A model generated the notes under the pieces. It searched no databases and was not told where the DNA came from. It saw only the letters and a program-made list of their open reading frames with translations. Made by a program: the position numbers and the translations under genes. Shown here in pieces: positions 11,401 to 23,800 of a stretch of 64,000 nt of DNA. Location: contig JABACO010000006.1 of assembly GCA_013339895.1 (NCBI GenBank), forward strand, positions 5,403,297 through 5,467,296, in the 5' to 3' direction. This DNA comes from Ephydatia muelleri (lineage: Eukaryota; Porifera; Demospongiae; Spongillida; Spongillidae). The first letter of the stretch is position 1, and each line of letters starts with the position of its first letter.

Positions 11401-14400
11401 TATTGAACACCACAAACACGTCTATCACCAAGTACCCTGCTTGCAGAAAACGGTGGTGTTGAGAGGAGGAATGCGTCGTGACATCAACATTGATAGGCTC
11501 GTGGTGGGAGACATTGTAGACGTAAAATTTGGCGACAAGATACCAGCTGATATCAGGATCATCTCTTGCTCTGGCTTTAAGGTCTGCTGACCTAAGTTTT
11601 AATCCAATCACCAAAATGCATGCGCACGTAGAATCGTTCTTTACGCTCCCCTCCCCTCCCCCTACCTCCTTCCCTTCCTCCACATTCCACCCCCTCCACC
11701 CTCTCAATTCCCCCTCCCCCTACCTCCTTCCCTTCCTCCACATTCCACCCCCTCCACCCTCTCAATTCCCCCTCCCCCTCCTCTCTGTTCAGGTGGACAA
11801 CAGCTCACTCACAGGAGAGTCAGAACCTCGACCGCGATATGCTAACTCAGAAGACCCTGATCCTCTGGAGTCTAAGAACTTGGCCTTTTTTGCGACAGAT
11901 GCTGTGGAGGGTAATGTTCTGACCCTCACTACTTTCATCCTGCTCTCATCACACCTGCTCTCATCACACCTGCTCTCATCACACCTGCTCTCATCACACC
12001 TGCTCTCATCACACCTGCTCTCATCACACCTGCTCTCATCACACCTGCTCTCATCACACCTGCTCTCATCACACCCTGCTCTCATCACACCTGCTCTCAT
12101 CACACCTGCTCTCATCACACCTGCTCTCATCACACCTGCTCTCATCACACCTGCTCTCATCACACCTGCTCTCATCACACCTGCTCTCATCACACCTGCT
12201 CTCATCACACCTGCTCTCATCACACCTGCTCTCATCACACCTGCTCTCATCACACCTGCTCTCATCACACCTGCTCTCATCACACCTGCTCTCATCACAA
12301 CCTGCTCTCATCAAACCTGCTCTCATCACACCTGCTCTCATCACACCTGCTCTCATCACACCTGCTCTCATCAAACCTGCTCTCATCACACCTGCTCTCA
12401 ACACACACTCCAAAAGGTTTCTGTACAGGAGTTGTTTTGAGGACTGGGGACCGGACTATGATGGGCCATATTGCACAACTCACTGGCACTCTAAATGCTG
12501 AAAGTAAGACATGTGTATATAAGGACAAATCAAGCATAGCAACTGTCTCTTTTTCCTTTCCCTCTGCAGAAACACCGTTATCTTCTGAGATCAATCTTTT
12601 CGTTACTTTCATAACAACTTTTGCAGTAACGATTGGAGTGATCTTTTTTATACTGGCTGTAGCAAAAGGGTCTACTTTTCCTAATGCCCTCATTTATCTC
12701 ATTGGGATAATAACAGCCAATGTGCCCGAGGGTCTTCTTCCCACCCTTACTGTAAGAGAATCTGACATACAAATGCGGTGGCAAAACTGTGAAATCTGCC
12801 TCACTTATCTCAGGTGTGCCTCACCCTGGCTGCCCAACGCATGAAGGCAAGGAAGTGCCTATTCTATAAACTGGAGGCAGTGGAGACATTGGGAAGTATC
12901 TCTGTCATCTGTACCGACAAGACAGGGACTCTCACTGCAAACAAGATGGCAGTGGGTAAGCACAGCAGTTCAGAAATTGGGGGAGGAACACTCTGTGGGT
13001 GGTGGAGCCCCAAGGGAATGTGTATTATCAGTCAGACATTTTTTAAATCGATAGAATCAGTTAAGTAATATTCATCTAGAATTTGTTTATGCAGTCTTCT
13101 CATCACTGATAATAAATTATAACATTGGGCTGTAGATAGCACATTAACATGTGTGCATGTACAGTAACTGAGATCTTCAGTGTAGCGTGCAAGAATGTCT
13201 CTCCAATCTCGTCACACTTTCTAGCTCTGGTGAGTGTTTTACAAATCCATCTCTGTAGTGTCAAGGTTAAAGGGTCCACTCTGACTTGTACAAAGCATTT
13301 GTCTTATTGTGTAGTTGTATCTGGATACAGGAAGCAAGGGGGAGGGGGGGGGTGGCATTGCTGACGACATTATGTGCAGATGCACAATAGCTACATTGGC
13401 ACTGAGTAAGAAGCAGTTGGTGTGTGTTTGTTTATGTGTGTGTGTGTGTATGTCGGTGTATGCACACACACACTCACACACACCTGTGTATATTCTCTTT
13501 TCAACATTTACATCACAGCCCATCTTTGGTACGATGGTGCTGTACATGACGCCCATTGCATGGAGTACTCAGATCTATCTACCCAGAGGAGGGTAAGCAA
13601 TGTGTTGCAGTGTTAATATAGCCACTTTGAAGTACGTTTCAAGTACAGCATGCTGTAGTGACTGCAAGCTGAAATTATCTTTCCCTAGAATTCTTGCTGC
13701 ACCCAAACATTTTCGAATTTGTAGACGACATCATGTGCTATTGGCGCCATTTTTGTCACATGCATAGACTGTGCTTTAATATTATTTTGTCTATTGTTAG
13801 GTCTAATGACTTGTATATGTGATCAGAATGTATCACCACATGTGCCATGCATTGTATGTGTTGCCCTAATGTGCACTCATGTTGGACAGAATATTTCTTC
13901 ATCCTGATTCTCTGCAGCCCCAGAGCAAAGGCTGGGAAGCACTGTCAATGGTTATTGGCCTGTGTAGCAACGCAACGTTCAAAGAAAACCAGGGCCACAT
14001 CAAGATTATGGACAGGTCAGTCAGCAGCTATGCATGTGTGCAGACCCCTCACATCTTGATTTCTGACTTCTGCTGTAGGAAATGCAATGGGGATTGTTCA
14101 GAGTCTGCTCTTCTCAAGTTCTATGAGCTGGAAGTTGGGTCTGTGACTGAATTCAGGGATTTGCATACTAAAGTGTTTGAGATTCCGTTTAACTCTTCCA
14201 ATAAATACCAAGTTAGTTTGCATATAATAATTATGGTAATTATTTACTGTTTTGATTGATGTTGATGATATTTTAACCATTAAGGAAATTTTAGTGTGTG
14301 GTAGAATGCGAAGAAATAATTGTTTCATTTGGTTGGAGTATTTATATGAGTGAAATGCAATCTGAATATGCTCTGCAAGCTTACAATACTATTCAGGTCT

Positions 14401-17400
14401 CCATCCATGAATGGGACGACGAGAGTTATGTCCTCGTTATTAAAGGTTAGATTGTGCACCAATCTAACACAACATGACTATTGTCAGTTGTTGTTATGAC
14501 GACCTTTGTACAGGAGCACCAGAGACAGTCATCAAGCTGTGCTCCAGTTTTCTTGATAGACAAGGGAAGGTGTGCTTGTTTGCATAAAATGTTGACAAAA
14601 TGCCCAACACTCCCATTGGTCTGCAGGAGGAATCCATGCACACATCCTTCAGTGAGCACTTCACTAGTGCTCACGATCAGCTTGCAAGCCAAGGGGAGAG
14701 AGTACTGGCGTGAGTTGATGGATGGGCGGCCTGTCAATCTGCCTCTGATTGGGGATGCAACAATTTTACAGGTTTGCCCACAAGCATCTGGACCCAAGAA
14801 GCTACCCTCAAGGTTATGTGTTTGATCCTGAAAAGGTTATAGTGTTCTCATCAAGTTTAGATCAGCATATGATTTGTCATATTTTATTAAAAGGCTGACG
14901 AACTTCTCCAAGGGCTGTGTTTTGCTGGTCTGGTCTCCCTGTTTGACCCTCCACGAGGGAATGTCTCAGAAGCTATTGCGAAGTGCAGAATGGCTGGGAT
15001 TAAAGTATATTCTGCCTGACCTATACTTGGTGTTCCATTAAATTACATCTCGTACAGTACATTATTTATTATTTTAACACAATGTATGCCGGGTGTTTAA
15101 AAATGAGCACAGCATGCATAATTCATTCAGTGCTAAAATTGGTTAGCAACCTAATTTATTATTTATATTGTAGCTACTGAAATATTGTATTATTACTATT
15201 CAGCGTATATCTATTATTATTCAAATAGTAGTTTAAATGAATATAGATTATTAATAACTCCTGAAATTAAATTGAATCATGACCAAATATAGAATGGCAT
15301 AACTAATCTCATTTAAAAATTAGTTTAGTATGCCATTCAATATTTTGTCACGAATAAATTGAATTTCAGAGGGCTTAATGTAGTTACTTCCATTATTATA
15401 AAACATTACTTGGTAGTCCTTGAATAACGTAACACAATCAATTTACCTCAGTGTTGAGTTATTGTATCTCAAATGTTTGAGTTTTGGAAATCTTTTTATT
15501 TGAAGTTTGATTTGCTAGTTTGAATATAATAACGAAACAGGTATCATTATTGCATTATTTTATCATCTTTGTTGTTTTAATTTGTTTATACCAATCAGAA
15601 ATTATATGCTATTAAACTACAGGTTTTTAATTTAAACGTTCACTCTTTGTTGTAACTCTCACGTCGTTTGCACCATTTTTATTGGCTTAATGAGTGCAAT
15701 TGATTTACCAAAAAATCATTTGATTAACTAATCTCAATGTCACTTTGAAACACCCGGTATGATATTATGCACCTGTGCAGTTCATTAAATTCTATCACAA
15801 TTTTTTTTTCATTTCTTGTACACACAAGGTGATCATGGTAACTGGAGACCACCCTAATACTGCTAAGGCCATTGGAAGAGCTGTGGGCATCATCAGTCCA
15901 GGTCAGTGAAGTTCCTGCAGTACATGAATCACAGCTGTTGTGCTCCTACGCATCATCAGGTGTTCACACAGCCGACGAGATGCTCACATCAAATGGGGTG
16001 CACAGTAGCAGGTTAGCCCACATGGATGAGTGTGTGCATGTGTGCGCATGTGTGTGCAGCTCATCAGCATTCTAGTCATCTGTTCCTCTTCTTTTGCTTT
16101 TTGTTTCTCAGTCAACCACAAGCCATAGTTATTCATGGAGCAGACTTGGCTGTAAGATGTATTGCACCCATTCAACCAACATGAGACATCCTTGTGTCCA
16201 CATGTACATTTGCCCTCACAAGTCATACAATTTAATGCATCATTTTATGTCAATAAGCTATTCAATAAAACCACTCTGCAGTGGTAGCAGGAATGTATTA
16301 CAATAACTTACAAATAATAGATGTATTTGCAAATGATGCAAGAGGCCATATGCTGTGCTGCTATATGCTGCCTCTCTATATGCTGTAGTGTGGTCCTCTC
16401 TATATGCTGTAGTGTGGTCCCCTCTATATGCTGTAGTGTGGTCCTCTCTATATGCTGTAGTGTGGTCCCCTGTAGTGTGGTCCCCTCTATATGCTGTAGT
16501 GTGGTCCCCTCTATATGCTGTAGTGTGGTCCCCTCTATATGCTGTAGTGTGATCCCCTCTATATGCTGTAGTGTGGTCCCATATGCTGTAGTGTGTTCCC
16601 CTCTATATGCTGTAGTGTGGTCCCCTCTTTATGCTGTAGTGTGATTCCCTCTAAATGCTGTAGTGTAGTCCCCTCTATATGCTGTAGTGTGTTCCCCTCT
16701 ATATGCTGTAGTGTGGTCCCCTCTATATGCTGTAGTGTGTTCCCCTCTATATGCTGTAGTGTGGTCCCCTCTATATGCTGTAGTGTGGTACCCTCTATAT
16801 GCTGTAGTGTGGTCCCCTCTATATGCTGTAGTGTGGTCCCCTCAATATGCTGTAGTGTGGTCCCCTCAATATGCTGTAGTGTGTTCCCCTCTATATGCTG
16901 TAGTGTGGTCCCCTCTATATGCTGTAGTGTGATTCCCTCAATATGCTGTAGTGTGGTCCCCTCTATATGCTGTATGCTGTAGTGTGGTCCTCTCTATATG
17001 CTGTAGTGTGGTCCCCTCTGTATGCTGTAGTGTGTTCCCCTCTAGTGTAGTCCCCTCTATATGCTGTTGTAGTCCTCTCTATATGCTGTAGTGTGTTCCC
17101 CTCTATATGCTGTTGTAATCCTCTCTATATGCTGTAGTATGTTTCCCTGTAGTGTGGTCCCCTCTATATGCTGTAGTGTGTTCCCCTCTATATGCTGTAG
17201 TGTGGTCCCTCTATATGCTTTAGTGTGGTCCCCTCTATTTGCTGTAGTGTGGTCCCCTCTATATGCTGTAGTGTGGTCCCCTCTATATGCTGTAGTGTGG
17301 TCCCCTCTATATGCTGTAGTGTGGTCCCCACTATATGCTGTAGTGTGGTCCCCTCTATATGCTGTAGTGTGGTCCCCTCTATATGCTGTAGTGTGGTCCC

Positions 17401-20400
17401 CTCTATATGCTGTAGTGTGGTCCCCTCTATATGCTGTAGTGTGGTCCCCTCTATATGCTGTAGTGTGGTCCCCTCTATATGCTGTAGTGTGGTCCCCTCT
17501 ATATGCTGTAGTGTGGTCCCCTCTATATGCTGTAGTGTGGGACCCCCTCTATATGCTGTAGTGTGGTACCCTCTATATGCTGTAGTGTGGTCCCCCGTAT
17601 ATGCTGTAGTGTGGTACCCTCTATATGCTGTAGTGTGGTCCCCTCCATACAGTTTATTTCAATACGTCATTACTGAAACCTTGTTTCCTTACTGTGTACT
17701 ATACATGCTGACTGAATGCTTGATGTGTGTTGCATTTTTTTTCTCAAAGAAACTGTTCCTGAGTGTAGTGCTTAGAAGAGATTTTCCTCTCACTTGTTTA
17801 AAAATAATAATTCTGTTTCACACATGCGCTTATAAGTTGCTGCAATCACAGTAACTGGTTTATTCTCATATGCACAGCATATGACTGACTCTGATATTGA
17901 GGATGTACTGCATAACTACAGCGAGATCATCTTTGCCCGGACATCACCCACACAGAAGCTGCGTATTGTGGAGGGATGTCAGAGGGCGGGGCTGGTTGTG
18001 GCCGTGACTGGAGATGGTGTGAACGATGCCCCAGCTCTGAGGAAAGCTCACATAGGTAAGAGAAATGGTACTGTATCTGTACGTCCCATGCATTTGTTAT
18101 ATAAATTGTGTGTGTTGTAAACTATTTAATGATGCAGCATTGATTTGAATCCACATATGTTAGTTGTAGTGATAGTTTTGCCGTCCAGCTCGCATTGGTG
18201 GTCAGTTTCATGTAGGCTACATGTGGTTCTGGAAGTCACACTCGCCCTGCTGACATCCTGGTGAAAAATTGCAGCTTGTTAGACAAGCCAGCTGCCTTGG
18301 ACATTAAAATAGCTTCACTGCTTAATTAATCTTGCTATCATAACTAAATGGTAGTACAAAATGGTATAACAATCACATTAGCAGTATGTTGTGTTAATAT
18401 GCTCATGTTGATTGTGACAATGTGTTATTGCTCAGGCATAGCCATGGGCATCACTGGGACTGAGGTGGCCAAACAAGTAGCTGACATGATCCTGCTTGAT
18501 GATAACTTTGCCTCCATTGTGTCTGCTATTGAAGAAGGTGGGTGTGTAAACCTCACAATGCTCACTGTGACTGTAGTAATTCCCATATAAGGTCGTCTCC
18601 TCTTTGACAACCTGAAGAAGACCATTAGCTATGCACTGACCGCCAATATACCAGAGCTCACTCCATTCCTCTTCTTCATCCTTGCTGGAATCCCTCTTCC
18701 AATTGGTCCCATAGCCATAGTGCTCATCTGCATTGGGAGTGATATTGTATGTAGCTGTTCTGTGCCAGTTGTAGAATCTTATGTATTGTCTGTACATTGC
18801 AGACTCCAGCAATTTCTTTGGCCTATGAAAAGGCTGAAAGCAACATCATGCAAAGGCCTCCAAGAAATCCCAAAACAGACAGGCTGGCTAGCCACAAGCT
18901 TATGTTTCATTCTTATGCCCAAATTGGAATGATTGAGGTTTGAGAGCACTATGGATAACATGATAAGTTATATGTATTAACAGCCACATATTGTACCTCT
19001 CCAGTCGGCTGCAGGGTTTCTTACCTACTTTGTGGTAATGGGAGAGAGTGGTTTTATGCCCAGCACATTACTGGGTCTGAGCGTAGCTTGGAATGATCCT
19101 ACTGCCAATGTGCAGGACAGCTTTGGGCAGGACTGGGTGAGGGTATAGTCTGATGTGTACCTTGGCCATTTAAACACTATCCTCCTCTCCATGGCAAATA
19201 CAGACTTACGACAATCGTAAAAGTCTGGAATACACCTGCTATACTGCCTTCTTTGTCAGTATTGTGGTATCACAGTGGGTGAACCTCATCGTATGCAAGA
19301 CTCGCAGGAACTCAATTTTCAAGCATGGCATACAGTGAGAAAGAGTAAAACAATGCTATGTACCATGTACAGTGTGTAATCAAGGCCCTGGGTTGTAAGA
19401 TGGTGGCACAGGAGAGAGTGATTAGAAGAAAAGAGCTACAGTTTGCTGTGGTGCAGATTAGCACCCTATATATACCAATCAGTGAATATTTTATAATGAA
19501 ATATTTGGGATTATTGAAGTCAGGTTTGATAGACAAGTGATAATTAAAGTGTTGCTAACTATATATAATTATTACAGTATACTATAGCAAAGCTACCTAA
19601 ACATATACATATATATTTGCATAATACTCAGCATCTTGTATACATGATGGCCATTATGTACAGTGTGTACTTCTATATGCTAATGAATTTTGCGTGAATG
19701 ATCATAATTATAATTTAAATGCTGATTTATAGACAAATAATGCTGGCATAAGCAAAATGATATTCACTAACTAAATCAAGACCCTGAGATCAAATGAAAG
19801 TGTAACCAAATATACAAAAATATTTATTGTAATATTTTAAAAGGTAATTAAAAGAAATTGTTTATGGGTTTTATGTGGATGTATGCTTGTGTATTTACCA
19901 TTTATGTACGTCAACTAGACTGTAATAAACTGGGCCATATTTCAATGAAAAGACTAATACATTACAGGGGGAGGAGGATCTCTGTAAAAATTTAATTTGG
20001 TTCTATTGACATGATTACAATGACTCAATGATAGGTACTTGTACTGTATGTGTTCATGCACAGAATTATTGTTTCGAACCCTTGTTTTTCATGGGTTACA
20101 GTGTGTGGATCAATTCCTTTATAGCTAAACCTATGTTTGATTTGTTTTCAAGTGCTATGAGTGTGGTAATTACTACAGTGTTTGCCCACAATCCCGCAGA
20201 AATTACTACACGGTCTTTGCCCTGATGGCTGCTACATGCGTGGCTGTATTTCTGACATACTTCCCTGTGATTGGAGAATATCTCAGTTTTCGTGAAATAA
20301 GGTGACTATCAGGGCCATGCCATGAGGGGTTTAATTTGTTGCTCATTCTGTTTAGTATATACAGCAATTACCTGCATTCCAGCAAGTGCAGATAATGATA

Positions 20401-20869
20401 CTGACTCGTGCTATGAGGTGTTGTTAGGCTGGATTAAATTGTCCTTTACTACACTTAGTAATCTATTGTACATGTATGTCCCCACATTTACTATAGACAC
20501 TGAACCTTCTCTGATTGAATTTGAATTTGTTTTATTGCTTTCTGTGGTGAAAATTGTGTTTGCTTTTCTTTCTCTCTGTAGAATTGATTGGTGGGTCGTT
20601 TCCATCAGTTTTTCATTGCTCATATTTACATATGATGAACTGAGAAAGCATTTTATTAGACAATGGAAAGGTGAGCTTTCATGGCTGATATGCATCCAAC
20701 TGTCCTACACTGCCTATACCATATCAACATTTCAAGTTTTCTATACATACCCATACATATTTCCTGTTTCAAGGACAATCAATTTATCACTTGCACTTAG
20801 CTTAATTTGAACAGTAGTGTTTATTTCCTTAATTGTTTAGCATACAGCTCAGACCACAGCAATGCTTAG
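7449..20869 (+). CDS. ATP1A-like: P-type ATPase alpha subunit (Na,K-ATPase-like, type IIC), complete, 31 exons
   Basis: ATP-driven cation pump of the plasma membrane. Exons: 7449-7469, 7524-7631, 9471-9530, 10191-10397, 10862-10924, 11348-11395, 11447-11581, 11793-11910, 12417-12503, 12570-12751, 12814-12955, 13519-13592, 13918-14015, 14079-14211, 14397-14445, 14514-14569, 14627-14709, 14772-14835, 14894-15004, 15829-15901, 15960-16011, 16112-16151, 17878-18055, 18436-18537, 18592-18746, 18803-18937, 19005-19136, 19204-19334, 20200-20301, 20582-20670, 20841-20869. They sum to 3057 nt with consistent phases: 1018 aa, the usual length. TGES, PEGLL, DKTGTLT, KGAPE, TGDHP and TGDGVND motifs are present. 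Odd points: ion-binding residues in M5, M6, M8 and M9 are substituted, and the protein ends SSDHSNA instead of KETYY. It may therefore not be a standard sodium pump. Confidence 0.93.
8371..8415. repeat. (GT)n microsatellite
   Basis: About 20 GT units in the intron between ATPase exons 2 and 3. Confidence 0.95.
9471..11910 (+). CDS. Right ATPase copy: exons 3-8, M1, M2 and actuator domain
   Basis: Exon 4 has GPNALSPP (Tyr replaces the usual Asp before GPN) and M1. Exon 5 is M2 ([20 protein letters not shown]). Exons 6-8 carry [31 protein letters not shown] and the dephosphorylation motif SSLTGESEP. Exon 8 ends at ATDAVEG in phase 1, just before the 15-bp-repeat intron. Confidence 0.92.
11647..11780. 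repeat. Tandem pair of 63-66 bp polypyrimidine units
   Basis: Two head-to-tail copies of a CT-rich segment (CCCCTACCTCCTTCCCTTCC, then a CACATTCCACCCCCTCCACC part) fill most of the intron before exon 8. They merge into the acceptor polypyrimidine tract. Confidence 0.85.
11938..12410. repeat. 15-bp minisatellite filling intron 8 (CTCATCACACCTGCT)
   Basis: About 31 tandem copies, highly uniform, with a few CATCAAACC or CACAACC variants near the 3' end. The array occupies nearly all of the intron 11911-12416. Because 15 is a multiple of three, frames stay open on both strands (CDESR and MRAGV type repeats); these are not genes. Confidence 0.95.
12417..12955 (+). CDS. Right ATPase copy: exons 9-11, M3-M4 and phosphorylation site
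   Basis: Exon 9 resumes with [18 protein letters not shown]. Choosing the acceptor at AAAAG/GTTTC gives a gap-free match to the family; the CAG 11 nt downstream would delete residues. Exon 10 has M3 and the M4 unwinding motif ANVPEGLL. Exon 11 has [10 protein letters not shown], whose Asp is the phosphorylated residue. Confidence 0.93.
13519..14835 (+). CDS. Right ATPase copy: exons 12-18, nucleotide-binding domain
   Basis: Exons encode [12 protein letters not shown], a segment with GLCSNATF, then [21 protein letters not shown], and the ATP-pocket motif KGAPE split over exons 15 and 16. The domain continues through GERVLA to a region equivalent to the end of the N domain. All seven junctions keep phase. 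Confidence 0.92.
14894..18055 (+). CDS. Right ATPase copy: exons 19-23, P domain
   Basis: Exon 19 has [13 protein letters not shown] and exon 20 has [16 protein letters not shown]. The short exons 21 (15960-16011) and 22 (16112-16151) supply the variable loop ending [10 protein letters not shown]. Exon 23 has [16 protein letters not shown] and [14 protein letters not shown]. All Mg2+- and phosphate-handling motifs are intact. Confidence 0.92.
15089..15757. mobile_element. Putative MITE or small DNA transposon with CCGGGTGTTT ends, in ATPase intron 19
   Basis: Starts CCGGGTGTTTAAAAA and ends TTTGAAACACCCGG, about 669 bp, AT-rich and without a transposase ORF. Inside lies a hairpin (GAATGGCATAACTAATCTC against its near-complement around 15290-15345). 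The first eight terminal bases match the small element at 36552. The right flank has TA and the left TG, so the target duplication is not clean. Confidence 0.55.
16370..17650. repeat. 24-bp minisatellite (CTCTATATGCTGTAGTGTGG core)
   Basis: Roughly 50 tandem copies over about 1.28 kb in the intron between ATPase exons 22 and 23, with scattered truncated units, mostly in the first two thirds. The 24-bp period keeps all frames repeat-coding ([16 protein letters not shown]), giving false ORFs up to 209 codons. Confidence 0.95.
18176..18326 (+). mobile_element. Fossil endonuclease fragment of an RLE retrotransposon in an ATPase intron
   Basis: Two adjoining frames with a one-base offset read [14 protein letters not shown] and then [24 protein letters not shown]. 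This aligns with the restriction-like endonuclease of the elements at 55-64 kb (for example RPADVLVKNW and KPAAFDLTITSPLN at about 63500). It lies in sense orientation in the intron between exons 23 and 24, flanked by ordinary intron sequence. Confidence 0.8.
18436..20869 (+). CDS. Right ATPase copy: exons 24-31, M5-M10 and C-terminus
   Basis: M5 reads [15 protein letters not shown]6 [10 protein letters not shown]8 [15 protein letters not shown] and M9 [13 protein letters not shown]. Aligned without gaps to canonical alpha subunits, the positions of D804, D926 and E954 hold Cys, Asn and Ala. Tyr771, Thr774, Asn776, Glu779 and Asp808 equivalents remain. The last exon gives AYSSDHSNA and then TAG. 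Confidence 0.9.
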
Positions 20870-23800
20870 CCTTCCATATAACCCAGACACTGCTGAAGAC
20901 TTGGGACAAGCATTTCGAGTAGCAGTCTGTTGAGGCACCTGCTGGCTCCTCCCCATTTTACTTTTATAAAATCTCATTCAGTTATAAACATAATAGATGC
21001 AGGCCAAGCTGTGTAAATTGATTATTCCAATACATGGCAGATAGACTGTTCAAAATGAATGATGCATCGAAGCTCTACATGTAGGCCGTGTAACAGTTCT
21101 CTGAATGCATGCATGACTGTTTTCACACATCTGTCTCATTGAATGTCATATACTTTACCTTGAAATCTGGTGACTGAAAGGTTATACAGTTGAGCAAGTG
21201 TTATTAATCATATGCATTGTCACTGTCCAATGTAGGCACTACCGAAACACTGTTCCTGTATTGATGCAGTTCAAGAGGTTGTCTCTTAAACATATATCAG
21301 GCAGCGCTGTCCTTATCTATGTTTGTATATCTGTCGTTTGTCAACTTTGTTTATTGGATTTGTCTGTGGATACAATCATAATTATGGTGCTGTTTTTTTA
21401 CTTGCAACATGGGTGACAAGGGTTTTTTTAATGCATCTTGGTATGTGTGATAGTTTTTAAAAAATGATTGTATTGTGAAACATTCTGCAGGGTGGGCATT
21501 AATTAATACATCTTCTCAAAGGCAACAGGTGCACACACACACACACTTTTGTATTATGCATGGGAGGGAGACCGCTTCTCTTTCATTGTTTTGTTTCTGA
21601 ATTCTTTGAGAGTCGGCATTGCCCTCTATTAAATGACTCTTCTTCATGGAGTGATGAGGCTTGGAGTTTTATTAGCCCTACATTTCAACGCAAGTGTATC
21701 ACATTTTGGCATGTTGTAGAAGTTTGCAAGAATAACCGAATCACTGTGTAGAGGACATTTCTAGAATATCAAAAAACGCGCTAGATCCCTTTTCACGGTA
21801 ATGATCCCATTTTTACTCAAATGATGACATCATTATCATATTTAGACACGTGTTTACAACTGATTGAAATTAGAAAGGACGTGCATTGCCTTGTTCTCTT
21901 AGAAACTTTGCTCCCATGACAAAAATAGCAACCAAAGAATGATGTGCAATATTTACCGCTACGAAAATTGTTGTGTGTATAGCTAACAGAGCCTATTGCA
22001 GTGACTTTGAAAGGATTCATCAACTGTAATATTGGACAAGAAATAACCTCTGTATCATTGTGTAGAGCTGATGTTGATTGAACTGCACTGCCGCAATTTA
22101 GTACTAGTGTGACCGCACATGTTCATAAAGACAAATTGATGTCTGCTTTTCACTAGCCTGGGAACCGGAGGAGTCGAATTTAGTCATCTGGTCCCCAGAT
22201 GCGGTCTCACAAGGTTCGCACGAGTACCCGTGATAAATACTGGGGTCCCATCACGCATAAATTGATCTGGGCAACTGGTCGGATCAATTTTTGCTTGCCA
22301 AAATTCATCCGATGGATGATGGAGCAATAGGATAGGATAGCTTGTCCGCAGCGGGCCGGATAGGCTGTCCGGCTGGACTCACTATCTTACGATACGCTGT
22401 CCTCATACGGACTAGGAGTTTTGGTCCGCGTTATGACACGCCCCCCCCCACACACACACCCCGACGCACACGACACACGCCATTTTAGAGTCATGCTGCC
22501 ACGACATGTCTGACGTGCATGGAATTTTATATACATCATGCATAATACATCATGATGGTACATCTGGTACACGAGTGCAGAAGTGGAAGTATGTAATTCC
22601 ATGAAAAAAATGAAATTAAGAGAAATTCATTTAATTTTGATGTTGCACCAACATCACTTCTTTTATTTCAGTATTAGAATATAAGGACGCATTTAAACAA
22701 GTTATGTTACAGTAATTAAAATAATAATTATGCATGTGTGCGCGTTTCATGAATTTCAAATACAGTATTGACGAATTACGGAGTATTATAATTTTATGCA
22801 TTCTGAAAGCTGGATGACTGAGCCTTAAATCAGTTCTTATGTATTTGAGAATCAGATAGTATTTAAAAGTTATAAAACATCGAAGTAATATCATTTTTTG
22901 AAAAAGTTACATGAAACATTGTATCTGTTGGATCCTGTAAACATTTATGACCTCATGCAGTTCTATATACCATTGGCATTATCGGTGTCAACTTGCTAAG
23001 TAAGAAATCTGTAAATTTTTTGCTACTGATGTGCCATTAAGATGGCATAACTCTTCCTTCAGTGTCCCTACAAGGAGATGACAGATCACTGCGATTATAA
23101 TGCGACCGAGTCTACTTTCCATCAGCGATTATTATAGCCATGGCCGGCATGGGGCTCATTTCATTGTTCAGACATTTCAGCATCGTACTTATTAAAGGAT
23201 CAACGCCCTTAAATAAGGACGTTTGGAGATTGAAGATTAAATGTAGGCAGAAATGTTTAGTTTAAACTACATGTATTGTAATCGAGAAGTGCATGCACGA
23301 TTTAATTTAGACTTCCGCATTATTTATTCACTTTAAACTATAAAATCAGGATATAAGAGAAACAAATTGGGGGCTTTGGATGCGCTAAATATAGCTGTTG
23401 ATGTCAATCATCGTGACTGACCACACGCATATCAATAACCTGCTATTACACAATCTATTGCACATTTGAGCATGCATGGACTGATTAATCATAATTAAAA
23501 CTTTATTTTGAATTTCAGTAGATCTCATTTGAATAAGTTTTATCTATCAAAAATTATAACTAAAATTAAGGACTAGATGCTTATACTTTTCGAAACAGCT
23601 TATCCAACGCCGAAACGTATGTTGCATGGCGGGAAAATGTAATACTTTTGATCGTACCCAAAAATAATTCATTGAAGCCGCTAATGGATGAGTTTCACTG
23701 ACTTTAGGCAAATTGTATCAGCTGTGGCTGCGGGGTCAGCTTGTGTTCACGTTGTGAATGACCGACCATGCGTGCTCTATGACCATAATCAATGCTGTGA

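Noticed and set aside
11529..12440. Plus-strand 303-codon ORF through the 15-bp repeat
   Set aside because: It joins an exon and introns in the wrong frame; the open frame is a by-product of a period divisible by three.
16321..17854. ORFs of 107-209 codons (ICCSVVPS / YAVVWSPL repeats)
   Set aside because: Pure translation of the 24-bp minisatellite within an intron.
18717..18746. A six-base deletion removing Asp-Leu from M6
   Set aside because: My first reading aligned CIGSD to CIDLGTD with a gap. Counting from M5 shows equal length, so the difference is a substitution (Asp to Cys), not a deletion.
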